DNA from: Parafrigoribacterium_A soli
GTDB taxonomy: Bacteria > Actinomycetota > Actinomycetes > Actinomycetales > Microbacteriaceae
Direction: 5' to 3'
NCBI RefSeq assembly: GCF_040227235.1
Contig: NZ_JBELNZ010000001.1
Coordinates: forward strand, 434,001 to 498,000
DNA length: 64,000 nucleotides
The notes beneath the pieces were generated by a model that saw nothing but the letters and a program-made list of their open reading frames with translations, was not told where the DNA came from and ran no database searches. Position 1 is the stretch's first letter, and every line of letters begins with the position of its first letter. The translations under genes were made by a program, and so were the position numbers. Shown piece after piece: positions 42,001-50,703 of the stretch.

Positions 42001-42696
42001 GATCTCTGCGATCGGATCGGCGAGCGAGCGCTGGTCGGCCACCGAGAACTGACGGATCTGCTCGACCTCGTCCCCGAAGAAGTCCACGCGCCACGGATGC
42101 TCGGCTGTCGCCGAGAACACGTCGAGGATGCCGCCGCGCACCGCGAACTCGCCGCGCCGCGTGACCATGTCGACGCGCGAATAGGCGAGATCGACGAGCC
42201 GGGCCGAGAGGCTGGCGAGGTTGTAGCCGCGGCCACCCGCGACGAGCGCGACCGGTTCGATGCTCGTGAGGTTGTCCGCCAGCGGTTGAAGTGTGGCGCG
42301 CACCGAGGCGACGATGATCACCGGATGCTTCGCCCGCTCATCCGGGCTGTTCTGCTGCCAGCGCTGCAGCCGGCGCAGCGCGCTGATGCGCTTGCCGACG
42401 GTCTCGGCGCTCGGGCTCAGTCGCTCGTGCGGGAGCGTCTCCCAGGCGGGGAACTCGATGATCTCGGCCGTGGGCGCGACGCTCGCGAGCGCCTCGCGCA
42501 GGGATTCGGAATCGCGGCCGGTGGCGACGACGGCGAGCAGCGCCGTGGGACCCTTGCGCGCGTTCAGCAGCCCCGCGATGAGTGGCGCACGCAGCCCGTC
42601 GACGAGCGAGAAGTCGGCACTGGCGGATGCGTAACCGAGGGCGTTCTTCAGCGTGCGGGCGCGCGAAAGCGCGGGAATTAAGCCCTCAAGTATCAC
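39088..42696 (-). CDS. mfd: Transcription-repair coupling factor Mfd
   Basis: 1202 residues from GTG 42696. An N-terminal UvrB-like region leads to the RNA-polymerase interaction domain (DFVVHQTHGIGKFV), then the translocase motor: Walker A GDVGYGKTEVA, the DEEQ motif IIDEEQRFG, LTATP-type MSATPIPRTLEMA, and QLRGRVGRGRERAYAY (motif VI). The TRCF C-terminal domain follows. Mfd removes stalled RNA polymerase and recruits UvrA. The length is normal. Downstream it runs into the repeat array. Confidence 0.98.
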   Translation of the reverse strand: MILEGLIPALSRARTLKNALGYASASADFSLVDGLRAPLIAGLLNARKGPTALLAVVATGRDSESLREALASVAPTAEIIEFPAWETLPHERLSPSAETVGKRISALRRLQRWQQNSPDERAKHPVIIVASVRATLQPLADNLTSIEPVALVAGGRGYNLASLSARLVDLAYSRVDMVTRRGEFAVRGGILDVFSATAEHPWRVDFFGDEVEQIRQFSVADQRSLADPIAEIELLPSRELLLSEDVRQRAREMQHEFPSLAQMLAKIAEGIPVDGMESLAPALVDRLVPITHYLPEDAAVAVLAPERVANRAVSLVETNREFLAAAWNAATVGAEAPIDLDSGDFLTLERLRDAAGSRSWWTFSSFDSGAASLVETSPTSELRDGEHYIRIDASTVPSFQGQANGAIDYVGDLLKNGWSVVVVAQGTGLVDRAAEALADQGYAARAVEELPTDAEPGVAYLLKASVEHGFELPELKLAVLSESEFYGRAAGYDARQVKKLAVRRKNVVDPLQLKAGDFVVHQTHGIGKFVELVKRQVSSGGRNPVKTEREFLLIEYAPSKRGYPGDKLYVPTDQLDLLTRYVGGEAPALSKMGGSDWSAAKGRARKAVRDIAVELVKLYSARMASKGHAFPPDTPWQHELEDAFPFAETPDQLTTIDEVKADMERPIPMDRLISGDVGYGKTEVAVRAAFKAVQDGKQVVMLVPTTLLVKQHMETFQERFAGFPVHLRALSRFQTDKESKETIEGLADGSVDVVIGTHRLLSGNIVIKDLGLVIIDEEQRFGVEHKDALKKLKTNVDILAMSATPIPRTLEMAVTGIREMSTLATPPEDRHPILTFVGPYHDRQVAAAIRRELLREGQVFFVHNRVSSINRVAAQLAELVPEARIAVAHGQLPEHVLEQVMVDFWERKFDVLVSTTIIETGLDIANANTLIIDRADKYGLSQLHQLRGRVGRGRERAYAYFLYDAEKPLGEVAHDRLATIAANNELGAGMQVALKDLEIRGAGNLLGGEQSGHIAGVGFDLYLRMIGEAVSTFRGEVAEGQTELRLELPVDAHIPEDYVESERLRLEAYQKLSTASSPAASADQIDQVLEELTDRYGEPPAQVLSLIEVSKLRRMAQKVGLSEVVSAGPNLRVSTAELADSVQVRLQRMYPGARYFQQTKAVAVPMPRVNGEALADADLISWVSALLVAIFGAEVTEPAPAP

Positions 42697-42827
42697 CGGA
42701 TGAGTCTACGCGAGCCCTCCGACAGCGCGCGGCGAGCGCAACCCAACAAGACAATCGCCGGGATGCCGTGCAGTTTCTCCTGTTGAAGGTGCCCCGCGCG
42801 CACATCCTCCTGTTGGAGCGACGTGGA

Positions 42828-43418
42828 TCAGTCGGTGGGGGCGGTGTGCACGCGCAGCTGGGCCGCGGTGAGGCCCTCGCGAGCTATCTGCTCGACCGCG
42901 TCAGCGGCATCCGAGAGCAGGTTGGGGAGCACCTTGCGCTCCTCGGCGGTGAAGTCGCGCAGCACGAAGTCGGCGGCGGGCTGGCGCCCGGGCGGGCGTC
43001 CGATGCCGATGCGCACCCTCGTGAAATCGGCGGTGCCGGTGGCGGCGATGATGTCGCGCAGACCGTTGTGGCCGCCGTGACCGCCGCCGAACTTGAGCCG
43101 AAGGGTGTCGTAGGGAATGTCGAGCTCGTCGTGCAGCACGATGAGTCGCGAGGGGTCGAGCGAGAAGAACCGCAGCAGCCCCGCGACGGGACCACCGGAG
43201 AGGTTCATGAAACTGTTCGGCTTGGCCAGGATGAGCTTTGGGCCCTCGAGTCCGCTGCGCGCCTCGGCAACGGCCGCGCCAGCCTTGTGTGAACGAAAGC
43301 TCGCGGATGCGCGATCGGCGAGTTCCGCGAGCGCCATCTGCCCCACGTTGTGACGGTTGCCTGCGTAGTCGGGCCCGGGGTTACCGAGCCCGACCACGAG
43401 CCACTGTTGACTGTCCAC
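42828..43418 (-). CDS. pth: Peptidyl-tRNA hydrolase
   Basis: 196 residues. The active-site region is GLGNPGPDYAGNRHNVGQM (catalytic histidine in NRHNVG), followed by LAKPNSFMNLSGGPV and HDELDIPYDTLRLKFGGGHGGHNGLRDI, all characteristic of Pth. It cleaves peptidyl-tRNA released from stalled ribosomes. The start is GTG. Spacing of 18 bases to the L25 gene upstream suggests one operon. Confidence 0.97.
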   Translation of the reverse strand: MDSQQWLVVGLGNPGPDYAGNRHNVGQMALAELADRASASFRSHKAGAAVAEARSGLEGPKLILAKPNSFMNLSGGPVAGLLRFFSLDPSRLIVLHDELDIPYDTLRLKFGGGHGGHNGLRDIIAATGTADFTRVRIGIGRPPGRQPAADFVLRDFTAEERKVLPNLLSDAADAVEQIAREGLTAAQLRVHTAPTD

Positions 43419-43436
43419 GGGGGAAGAGGTGAAGTG

Positions 43437-44057
43437 TTACTCCGCCGCTGCCTCTTCGGCAGGAGCCTCGACTGCGGCCTCTTCGGTCTCCGGCGTCTCG
43501 CCGAGGTCCTGGGCCTGCGGCACGGCAATCGCCACGACGAGAGCCTCGGGGTCGGAGATGAGCGACGCGCCCTCGGGCAGCGTGACGTCCCTCGCGAGGA
43601 TGTGGGTGCCGGCCTCGGCGCCCTCGACGCTCACCTCGACGCGCTCCGGAATGTTCGTGGCGGCGACCTCGAGGAGGAGGCGCTGGGTGTCGAGCTCTGC
43701 GGTGGTGCCCGAGACGGGCTCGCCGACGAGGTGAACCGAGACCTCGACCTGAACCTTCTCGCCCTTGCGCACGACGACGAGGTCGAGGTGCTCGATGATC
43801 TGGCGCACCGGGTCCTTCTGCACATCCTTGACGAGCGCCAGCTGCGACTTGCCCTGGATGTCGAGCTCGAGCACCTGGTTCGCCTTGCGGATGATGAGCG
43901 CGACCTCGTGGCCCGGCAGCGTCACGTGCTGGGGCTCGGTGCCGTGCCCGTAGATGACGGCGGGGATCTTGCCCGCGGCGCGGATCTTGCGAGCCGCACC
44001 CTTGCCGAAGGAATCGCGGACCTCGGTGACGAGGTGGTTGGTGCTGTTGTCAGCCAT
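43437..44057 (-). CDS. rplY: 50S ribosomal protein L25/general stress protein Ctc
   Basis: 206 residues: an N-terminal L25 fold binding 5S rRNA (VRDSFGKGAARKIRAAGKIPAVIYGHGTEP), a central C-terminal-like domain of the CTC type, and an acidic alanine/glutamate-rich tail. The extra domain marks the longer CTC form common in actinobacteria and Bacillus. It is placed directly before pth in the same direction. It starts at ATG 44057. Confidence 0.96.
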   Translation of the reverse strand: MADNSTNHLVTEVRDSFGKGAARKIRAAGKIPAVIYGHGTEPQHVTLPGHEVALIIRKANQVLELDIQGKSQLALVKDVQKDPVRQIIEHLDLVVVRKGEKVQVEVSVHLVGEPVSGTTAELDTQRLLLEVAATNIPERVEVSVEGAEAGTHILARDVTLPEGASLISDPEALVVAIAVPQAQDLGETPETEEAAVEAPAEEAAAE

Positions 44058-44266
44058 GGTTTTCTCCTGTCGGGGCCGAGGCCCACGTGTGTGTATTCAA
44101 CTCGAACGCATCGGCAGTTCACAAAGCACTGCAGCGTGAGGAAGACGCGTGCCCATGGAAAGTGTTTCCCGACAGACCTGCCTGCTCCACCGCGTCGATC
44201 ACGGGACTACCGAAAGGTAATCCCCTCGCCGAAGTTCAGGGGCCAAGCTTAGCCGAAGGCGGGCCC

Positions 44267-44770
44267 TTAGCCCAACGTCGCCTGAATCTCGTCGACGATC
44301 TGCTCCGGAGCCTGGTCGATCTGCACGGTGAAGCCGGGCTCTTCGGGCCCGAGCGGCTCGAGGGTCTCGATCTGCGAGTCGAGCAGGGCCGGCGGCATGT
44401 AGTGACCCTTGCGCCCGCGCAGGCGTTCCTGCAGCAGGTCGCGGGGACCGCTCAGGTCGACGAAGCGAGTGCGCGGCGCCTTCTCGAGGATGGCCAGGCG
44501 ATAGGAGTGCTTGAGGGCGGAACAGGCGACGACGAGGCCCGTGCCATCGGCATCCTGCAGGGTCTCGCCCACCTTCGCGAGCCACGGCCAGCGGTCGTCG
44601 TCGTTCAGCGGATGCCCCGAGGCCATCTTCTCGACGTTGGCCTTCGGATGCAGGTCGTCGGCATCCACGTACGCCACGCCCAGGCGCTCGGCGAGCATCG
44701 CGCCGACGGTGCTCTTGCCGGAGCCCGCCACTCCCATGATCACGATGAGCGGCTGCTGAGGTGTCGACAT
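44267..44770 (-). CDS. gntK: Gluconokinase
   Basis: 167 residues from ATG 44770. Walker A GVAGSGKST (13-21), then VDADDLHPKANVEKMASGHPL and RWPWLAK, the standard GntK substrate region. It phosphorylates D-gluconate to 6-phosphogluconate, which the gnd product could use. It follows the fuconate-dehydratase-like gene after 19 bases in the same direction, closing the importer/catabolism operon. A longer open frame upstream lies within that gene. Confidence 0.96.
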   Translation of the reverse strand: MSTPQQPLIVIMGVAGSGKSTVGAMLAERLGVAYVDADDLHPKANVEKMASGHPLNDDDRWPWLAKVGETLQDADGTGLVVACSALKHSYRLAILEKAPRTRFVDLSGPRDLLQERLRGRKGHYMPPALLDSQIETLEPLGPEEPGFTVQIDQAPEQIVDEIQATLG

Positions 44771-44789
44771 GGCTACAAGGTTACTGGCA

Positions 44790-46121
44790 TCACGCGACGC
44801 GGCCGGCTGCGCGCAGCTCTGCCCAGCCCGCGCCATCCGGATAGGTCCAGCGCTCCATCGACTCCTGCCGCATCTCGGCACTGTTACCAGGGTCGACGGG
44901 AGCGGCGTAGTTGCCGTTCACAAGCCGAGCGGGCGAGACGAAGTGCTCGTGCAGGTGCGCGATGTACTCGATCATGCGCCCCTCGAGCGAGCGCCCGACG
45001 ACCGCATAGTCGAAGAACGAGAAGTGCTGCACGAGTTCGCAGAGCCCCGCGCCGCCGGTGTGCGGGCAGACCGGGATGCCGAACCTCGCCGCGAGCAGGA
45101 GGTTCACCACGTTCTCGCTCGGCCCGGCGACGCGGGTGGAGTCGATCTGCATCACGTCGATCGCCTCGGCCTGCAGCAGCTGCTTGAACACGATGCGGTT
45201 CTGCACCGCCTCACCCGTCGCGACCCTGGTCGGCGCAATGGCCCGGCGGATGCGGGCGTGACCGAGGATGTCGTCGGGGCTCGTCGGCTCCTCTACCCAG
45301 TACAGGTCGAATTCCTTGAGCTCGTTGATCCAGTCGATGGCCTCGTCGATCTCCCAGCGCTGGTTAGCGTCGATCGCGAGCCGGTAGTCGGGCCCGACGG
45401 CCTCGCGGGCGAGCCGCAGTCGCCGCTTGTCGTCGTCGAGGTTGCCTGCGACCTTCATCTTGATCATGTGGAACTTCAGATCGAGCGCCTCGCGGATGAG
45501 GCGCAGCATCTTCTCGTCGGTGTAGCCGAGCCAGCCTGGTCCGGTCGTGTACGCGGGGAAGCCGTTCGCCTCGAGTTCCGCGATGCGTTCCTCCTTGCCC
45601 TCCTGCCCGGCACGCAGGATCTCCAGCGCATCCTCGCGAGTGAGCGCATCCGTGATGTGACCGAAGTCGAGGGTCTCCACGAGCTCCTCCGGCGTCATCA
45701 GCGCGAGCAGCTTCCAGAGCGGGAGGCCGGCACGCTTCGCCTTGATGTCCCACAGCGCGTTGAGCACGGCGCCCGCCGCCATGTGGCTCACACCCTTCTC
45801 CGGCCCGATCCAGCGGAACTGGGAATCGTGCACGAGCAGGCGGGAGACCTCGCCGAGGTTGTCGAGCATCCACTCGACCGGCTTATCCGGCAGCAGCTTC
45901 GACACCGCCTCGATGGCGTAGCAGAGCACGTCGTTGCCGCGTCCTCCGGTGAAGACGAAGCCGTGTCCGCTCGGCCACGACGGGTCGTCGATCGTGATCG
46001 AGAGGTAGGCCGCGGAGTGATCCGGATCGACGTTGACGGCATCCGAACCATCCAGTTCGAGCGAGGTGGGAAAGCGCACGTCCTGCACGGTGATGCCGGA
46101 GATTCTGGGCATGGTAGTCAT
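44790..46121 (-). CDS. Enolase-superfamily L-fuconate dehydratase-type enzyme
   Basis: 443 residues, mandelate-racemase-like fold. The catalytic-side K-x-K appears in FHMIKMKVAGN, the metal ligands in AIDANQRW, WVEEPTSPDD and TGEAVQNR, and the final active-site residues around CPHTGGAGLCELVQHF. The N-terminal KGVSHMAAGAVLNALWDIKAK and FGHITDALTREDA resemble L-fuconate dehydratase (FucD). It would convert L-fuconate to 2-keto-3-deoxy-L-fuconate. It sits in a uronate-type operon, so action on another acid sugar is possible. ATG overlaps the dehydrogenase stop (ATGA). Confidence 0.88.
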   Translation of the reverse strand: MTTMPRISGITVQDVRFPTSLELDGSDAVNVDPDHSAAYLSITIDDPSWPSGHGFVFTGGRGNDVLCYAIEAVSKLLPDKPVEWMLDNLGEVSRLLVHDSQFRWIGPEKGVSHMAAGAVLNALWDIKAKRAGLPLWKLLALMTPEELVETLDFGHITDALTREDALEILRAGQEGKEERIAELEANGFPAYTTGPGWLGYTDEKMLRLIREALDLKFHMIKMKVAGNLDDDKRRLRLAREAVGPDYRLAIDANQRWEIDEAIDWINELKEFDLYWVEEPTSPDDILGHARIRRAIAPTRVATGEAVQNRIVFKQLLQAEAIDVMQIDSTRVAGPSENVVNLLLAARFGIPVCPHTGGAGLCELVQHFSFFDYAVVGRSLEGRMIEYIAHLHEHFVSPARLVNGNYAAPVDPGNSAEMRQESMERWTYPDGAGWAELRAAGRVA

Positions 46122-47632
46122 CCTTTCGATGGGCGGGATGCCGTCAGACGGCGCGCCCGTGTGAGTTGCGACACGACGGCGTCGCGGAAGGCTCCGGAGG
46201 AGGCGAGCTCCTCAGAGAAGATGTCGCGGATGCCAAACAGGCGATCGACGACCGCCTCCGGTTCCGATTCCAGGGCCCCGGGCGCGCCGACTGCCGCTGT
46301 CAGCCGCGCGGCCAGAGGGTCGTCGAGGGAGGGACCGCCGTCGGTCATGGTCGAGGCGATGAATAGCAGCCAGGCCGCGATGGTGAGCGCGAGCCCCTGT
46401 GGCACGGCACCCTCGGCTAGTCTCTCCTCTGCCGTGGCGAGCGTGCGGTTCGGCAGCTTCTGCGAGCCGTCCATCGCCACCTGCAGCGTCGTGTGCGCGA
46501 GCGCGGGATTCGCGAAGCGATCGAGCACCGAGTCCCGGTACTCCGCGAGATTGAGGCCAGGAAGGTCGTCGAGAGTGGGCAGTATGTCGTCGTTCAGCAT
46601 CCGCAGCGCCCGCTCGCGAATCGCCTCATCTGCGACCGCCTGCGCGATGGTCTCGTACCCGCTCAGCTGACCGAGATAGGCCAGCAGCGAGTGCGTGGCG
46701 TTCAGAACGCGCAGCTTGGCGCGCTCGAAGGGCATGACGTCGGAGGTCATGGTGACGCCCGCGAGCTGCCAGGCCGGGCGCGAGTCGGCGAAGTCGTCTT
46801 CGATCACCCACTGGGAGAACGGCTCGGCCACCACGAGCGCCTCATCCTCGAGGCCGAGCATGGCGAACGCTTCGGCGTGGTCGGTGGCGGTGACGGCGGG
46901 GGTGATGCGATCGACCATGGATGACGGAAAGCTGACCGAGCTCTCGAGCCAGCGCGTGAAGCCCTCGACGTCGCAGGCGTCTGCGAAGGACGTGATCACG
47001 GTCTTCAGCACCTCACCGTTGTGCACGATGTTGTCGCAGGAGAGCACGGCGAAGGGCCTGCCGCCGCGCCGATAGCGCGCGGCGAGACCGCGCACCAACA
47101 GCCCGATCGCCGTCTTCGATGCGGTCGAGGGTTGCTCCGCGTGCAGTTCGGCCACGACCGTGTGAATGTCGTCGCGCACGCCCGGCAACTCGAGATCGAC
47201 CGTGCCTGCCGCGCTGCGCAGATAACCCTTCTCGGTAATCGTGAGCGTGGCGAGGTGCGTGTGCTCGCTCGCCATGACCTCGACGACGCGCGCGGAGTCC
47301 GCACCCGGCGAAGCGACCTCCCGAATCGCGCCGACGATGCGCAGCGAACTGGCGGCGCCATCCTTCTGCAGCACGCCGTATAGGCAGTCCTGCGGTCGCA
47401 ACTGCCGCACGACCGCATCGCTTCGACCCGTGACGCCGAGGATGCCCCATCCGCTTTCGCCCCTCGCGGCCGCGGCATCCTCGGTGAAGACCGCCTGGTG
47501 GCTGCGGTGGAAGGCGCCGACACCGAAGTGCACGATGCCGATCGAGACCTCTCTCGGATCGAGCGTCGGCACGGTGAATGCGCCGGCGCGCGCCGATGGC
47601 AGAGTCGCCAGCGAGAGCCGTTCTGATGACAC
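46118..47632 (-). CDS. Mannitol-dehydrogenase-family oxidoreductase, probable fructuronate reductase (UxuB type)
   Basis: 504 residues. N-terminal Rossmann region IVHFGVGAFHRSHQAVF, then TLTITEKGY, and the long-chain dehydrogenase marker KLRVLNATHSLLAYLGQLSG in the middle. In context with UxaC and ManD it most likely reduces D-fructuronate to D-mannonate, though mannitol- or tagaturonate-type use cannot be excluded. The start is chosen at GTG 47632, with GGAG five bases upstream; GTG 47638 overlaps that site. It is in the operon after the importer genes. Confidence 0.9.
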   Translation of the reverse strand: MSSERLSLATLPSARAGAFTVPTLDPREVSIGIVHFGVGAFHRSHQAVFTEDAAAARGESGWGILGVTGRSDAVVRQLRPQDCLYGVLQKDGAASSLRIVGAIREVASPGADSARVVEVMASEHTHLATLTITEKGYLRSAAGTVDLELPGVRDDIHTVVAELHAEQPSTASKTAIGLLVRGLAARYRRGGRPFAVLSCDNIVHNGEVLKTVITSFADACDVEGFTRWLESSVSFPSSMVDRITPAVTATDHAEAFAMLGLEDEALVVAEPFSQWVIEDDFADSRPAWQLAGVTMTSDVMPFERAKLRVLNATHSLLAYLGQLSGYETIAQAVADEAIRERALRMLNDDILPTLDDLPGLNLAEYRDSVLDRFANPALAHTTLQVAMDGSQKLPNRTLATAEERLAEGAVPQGLALTIAAWLLFIASTMTDGGPSLDDPLAARLTAAVGAPGALESEPEAVVDRLFGIRDIFSEELASSGAFRDAVVSQLTRARRLTASRPSKG

Positions 47633-47678
47633 TTGCACTCCAGAGTTGCGAGTCGACGAGGGTGGGTTACCGGTGCAG

Positions 47679-48632
47679 CTACTCGTCGTCGCGCGATTCC
47701 CTCACCTGGGCCACGAGCTGCGTCGGATTGATGAAGCGCAGCGCGATGATCAGGATCACGAGCATCATCGCCGTGTACACCACGCCCATCGCAGAGATGA
47801 GCTGCCTCGATTCTCCGCCACCAGCCGCGGTCATCGCCCGATAGATCGACACCACGAGCGTGTCGGACTGCGGTCCGGAGACGAGGAAGGTGAGATCGAA
47901 CATCCCGACGGTGCGCACGAGCACGAGGATCCCTGCGGCGAGGATGCCCGGCACCAGCAGCGGGGCGAGGATGCGGGCAAAGATCTGGCGCATGTTCGCG
48001 CCCGACATTCTGGCCGCATTCTCGATCGCCGGATTGATCTGCTCGATGAACGGCGTCATCGTGATGATCACGAACGGGATCGACGGAACAAGGTTCACCA
48101 GGATGACCGCGGTGAGCGTGCGCCCAAGGCCGAAGTTGTACATCACGGTCGCGAGCGGGATGCCGAAGGTGATCGGGGGGATGAGGATCGGCAGCAGAAA
48201 GAGCACCATCACGAGCCGCTTGAGCGGGAAGTTGCGCCTCGCGAGCACGTAAGCCGCGGGCACCCCGACGAGGATCGAGACGACCACGACCGTGAACGCG
48301 ACGACGAGCGTCACCACGATGATGTGGGTCAGGTCGAAGCGCGTCCACGCCTCCTGATACCATCCGACGGTGAAGTGCTCCGGCAGCCAGGTGGTGAACC
48401 ACGGCTTGCCGAGCGAGTCGACGAGCACGCTCAGGATGATCCCGAACAGGAACACGAAGAAGGCGACGATTCCCGCCCACACGAACCAGGTGCCGGGCGA
48501 TGCGGCGAGCGACTTCTCCCCCGGCAGCCGGTTGGGCTTGCCGCGCTTCTGGCCCTTCGGCTCCTTGGCGAACACGCGTTCCGCACCCAGGGCGGCGGAT
48601 TCGGTCGATTCGACGATCGTTGAGTCGGCCAT
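47679..48632 (-). CDS. ABC transporter permease (second subunit, PotC-like)
   Basis: 317 residues with about six membrane helices. The EAA loop reads IENAARMSGANMRQIFARILAP, typical of binding-protein-dependent importers of the spermidine/iron/thiamine group. Its start overlaps the stop of the partner permease by one base (TGATG). Downstream are the dehydrogenase genes, so the substrate is probably an acid sugar, although the family is not the usual sugar class. That substrate is inferred from context only. Confidence 0.92.
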   Translation of the reverse strand: MADSTIVESTESAALGAERVFAKEPKGQKRGKPNRLPGEKSLAASPGTWFVWAGIVAFFVFLFGIILSVLVDSLGKPWFTTWLPEHFTVGWYQEAWTRFDLTHIIVVTLVVAFTVVVVSILVGVPAAYVLARRNFPLKRLVMVLFLLPILIPPITFGIPLATVMYNFGLGRTLTAVILVNLVPSIPFVIITMTPFIEQINPAIENAARMSGANMRQIFARILAPLLVPGILAAGILVLVRTVGMFDLTFLVSGPQSDTLVVSIYRAMTAAGGGESRQLISAMGVVYTAMMLVILIIALRFINPTQLVAQVRESRDDE

Positions 48633-49564
48633 CAGCCCTTCCCTCCGGTAGACCCCTTATAGAGGAATGAACGCCCGAGCAGCACAAAGGCGATGATGAC
48701 GAGTTCGGCGACGCCCATCATGACGGCGATCGTCGAGGCCATGCTGTAGTTCTGCTGCTCGCCGAATGCGCGATAGGCCATGAGCGCCATCACGCGGGTG
48801 GCGTCGCCGGGGTCACCGACGAGCCTCGCCGACGGGAACACGCTGAACGCGAGCACGAAGGTGAGGATGAACGTGGTCGCGAGCCCGGGCGCCAGCAGCG
48901 GCAGGGTCACCCGCGCGAAGCGCTGCTTCCAGTTCGCGCCGAGCGTGCGGGCCGCCGCCTCGAGCGATGGATCGATGCCCGACAGATAGGAGGAGATGAG
49001 CAGGTAGGCGAACGGGAACCCGGAGATGACAAGCGAGAACATCACGCCGAGATAGTTGTTCACGAGCTGCAGCGGTTCGTGGATGATGCCGGTGTCCATC
49101 AGGATGCGGTTGAGCCAGCCCTGCCTGCCCGCGAAGATCAAGAGACCCTGGGCCGTGAGCACCGTGCCGAGCGTGATCGGCAGCACGAGCAGCGTGGAGA
49201 GGAATCGCTTTCCTCGGAACTTGCCGCGCAGCTTGAACGCGATCGGGATCGACACGAGCACATTGATGAGCGCCGCCGGGATCGCGAGCCTCATGGTGAT
49301 CCACACCGAGTCGAACACGAAAGGGTCTTTGAAGAACGCGACGTAGTTGGCGAAGATGCCGCCGCCCCACTGCTTCTCGATGCCGGGCAGTGGCTGCACG
49401 GTCAGTCCGATGCCGTAGACGAACGGATAGACGAAGAGCGCGAGCGCGAAGACCACGGCGGGCACGAGCATCCACAGCTGGCTGTCGATGCCGCGCTCGG
49501 CGAGCCGGTGACGCAGGCTCGCCGAACTGCGACGGCGCGGAAGCGTGTTCGCTCCGGTGCTCAC
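48632..49564 (-). CDS. ABC transporter permease (first subunit, PotB-like)
   Basis: 310 residues, about six membrane helices, EAA loop LEAAARTLGANWKQRFARVT then LPLLAPG. The N-terminal tail is basic and cytosolic. Start GTG 49564 overlaps the end of the ATPase gene by four bases (GTGA). Forms a membrane channel with the following permease. Confidence 0.92.
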   Translation of the reverse strand: MSTGANTLPRRRSSASLRHRLAERGIDSQLWMLVPAVVFALALFVYPFVYGIGLTVQPLPGIEKQWGGGIFANYVAFFKDPFVFDSVWITMRLAIPAALINVLVSIPIAFKLRGKFRGKRFLSTLLVLPITLGTVLTAQGLLIFAGRQGWLNRILMDTGIIHEPLQLVNNYLGVMFSLVISGFPFAYLLISSYLSGIDPSLEAAARTLGANWKQRFARVTLPLLAPGLATTFILTFVLAFSVFPSARLVGDPGDATRVMALMAYRAFGEQQNYSMASTIAVMMGVAELVIIAFVLLGRSFLYKGSTGGKG

Positions 49565-50703
49565 GGCGCCACCCGCGCGGGCTCGGCGACCGCCGCCTGT
49601 GGCGACGAGACCTTCTCACGATCGAGGTTCGCTTGGTAGATCAGTGCCCTCGCGGGGTCGACCCTCAGGATGACGCGGTCGCCCACGTGCGGAGCCTGCT
49701 CCGCGTGCACGAAGAGATTCTGCCCCGTTGAGGTGGTGACGCCGACCGCGAACTCGCGGCCCTGGTACTCGACCACGTTGACGAGGGCTTCGAAGGTGTT
49801 CTGCCCGGCGGTCCCGTCCGCCACGACGAGAAGGTCGTGTGGGCGGATGGCCACGCGAACGCTGTCGCCGACCGTGACGTCGTGCACGGCGCTGCCGACG
49901 AGCGAGACGCCGTGACCGGAGACCTGCGCCTGGTTGCCTGCGACGGAGTCGACCTCGAGGTCGAGCAGGTTGCGGTAGCCCATGAAGTCGGCGACGTGCC
50001 AGTTCGCGGGGTTGTTGTGCAGTTCCTCGGGGGTGCCGATCTGCTGCACTCGACCGTCGCGCAGCACTACGAGGCGGTCCGCCAGAGACAGCGCCTCCTC
50101 CTGGTCGTGCGTGACGTAGACCGTGGTGAGGCCGAGGGCCTGATGCAGCCTGCGGATTTCGGTGCGCATCTCGAGCCGCAGCTTCGCGTCGAGGTTGGAG
50201 AGCGGCTCGTCCATGAGTACGAGCCTCGGCTCCAGCACCGTGGCGCGGGCGATCGCGACGCGCTGTTGCTGGCCGCCGGAGAGTTGGCCAGGGAGCTTCT
50301 TGGCGTGCTCCTCGAGCTTGACGAGTGCGATGGCCTCGGCGACGCGCCTCGTGACCTCGGCGCGCGGAACCCCGCGCACCTGCAGCCCGAAGGCGATGTT
50401 CTTCTGCACCGAGAGGTGCGGGAACAGCGCGTAGTTCTGGAAAACCATTCCGAAGTCGCGCTTCTCGGGTGGCAGGGTGTCGACGCGCTTGCCGTCGATC
50501 ATGATCTTTCCGTGGGTGAGCGGGAGAAGGCCGGCGAGGCAGTTGAGCGCCGTCGACTTTCCCGAACCTGACGGTCCGAGCAGGGCGATGAACTCGCCCG
50601 CCCGGATCGTCAGGTTGAGGTCGACCAACGCATCGTGACCGCCAAAACTGCGTCCGACATCCTTCAGCTCAAGGGAGTCAAAAGCGCTAGTCGAGTGGGA
50701 CAT
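49561..50703 (-). CDS. ABC transporter ATP-binding protein (PotA/FbpC type)
   Basis: 380 residues. Walker A LGPSGSGKST, the Q-loop MVFQNYALFPHLSV, signature QLSGGQQQRVAIARA, Walker B RLVLMDEPLSNLD, and H-loop VTHDQEEA, followed by a C-terminal TOBE domain that would contact a regulator or permease. It energises import by the neighbouring two permeases. The ATG directly abuts the substrate-binding protein stop. Catabolic genes downstream indicate acid-sugar import, by inference. Confidence 0.95.
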   Translation of the reverse strand: MSHSTSAFDSLELKDVGRSFGGHDALVDLNLTIRAGEFIALLGPSGSGKSTALNCLAGLLPLTHGKIMIDGKRVDTLPPEKRDFGMVFQNYALFPHLSVQKNIAFGLQVRGVPRAEVTRRVAEAIALVKLEEHAKKLPGQLSGGQQQRVAIARATVLEPRLVLMDEPLSNLDAKLRLEMRTEIRRLHQALGLTTVYVTHDQEEALSLADRLVVLRDGRVQQIGTPEELHNNPANWHVADFMGYRNLLDLEVDSVAGNQAQVSGHGVSLVGSAVHDVTVGDSVRVAIRPHDLLVVADGTAGQNTFEALVNVVEYQGREFAVGVTTSTGQNLFVHAEQAPHVGDRVILRVDPARALIYQANLDREKVSSPQAAVAEPARVAP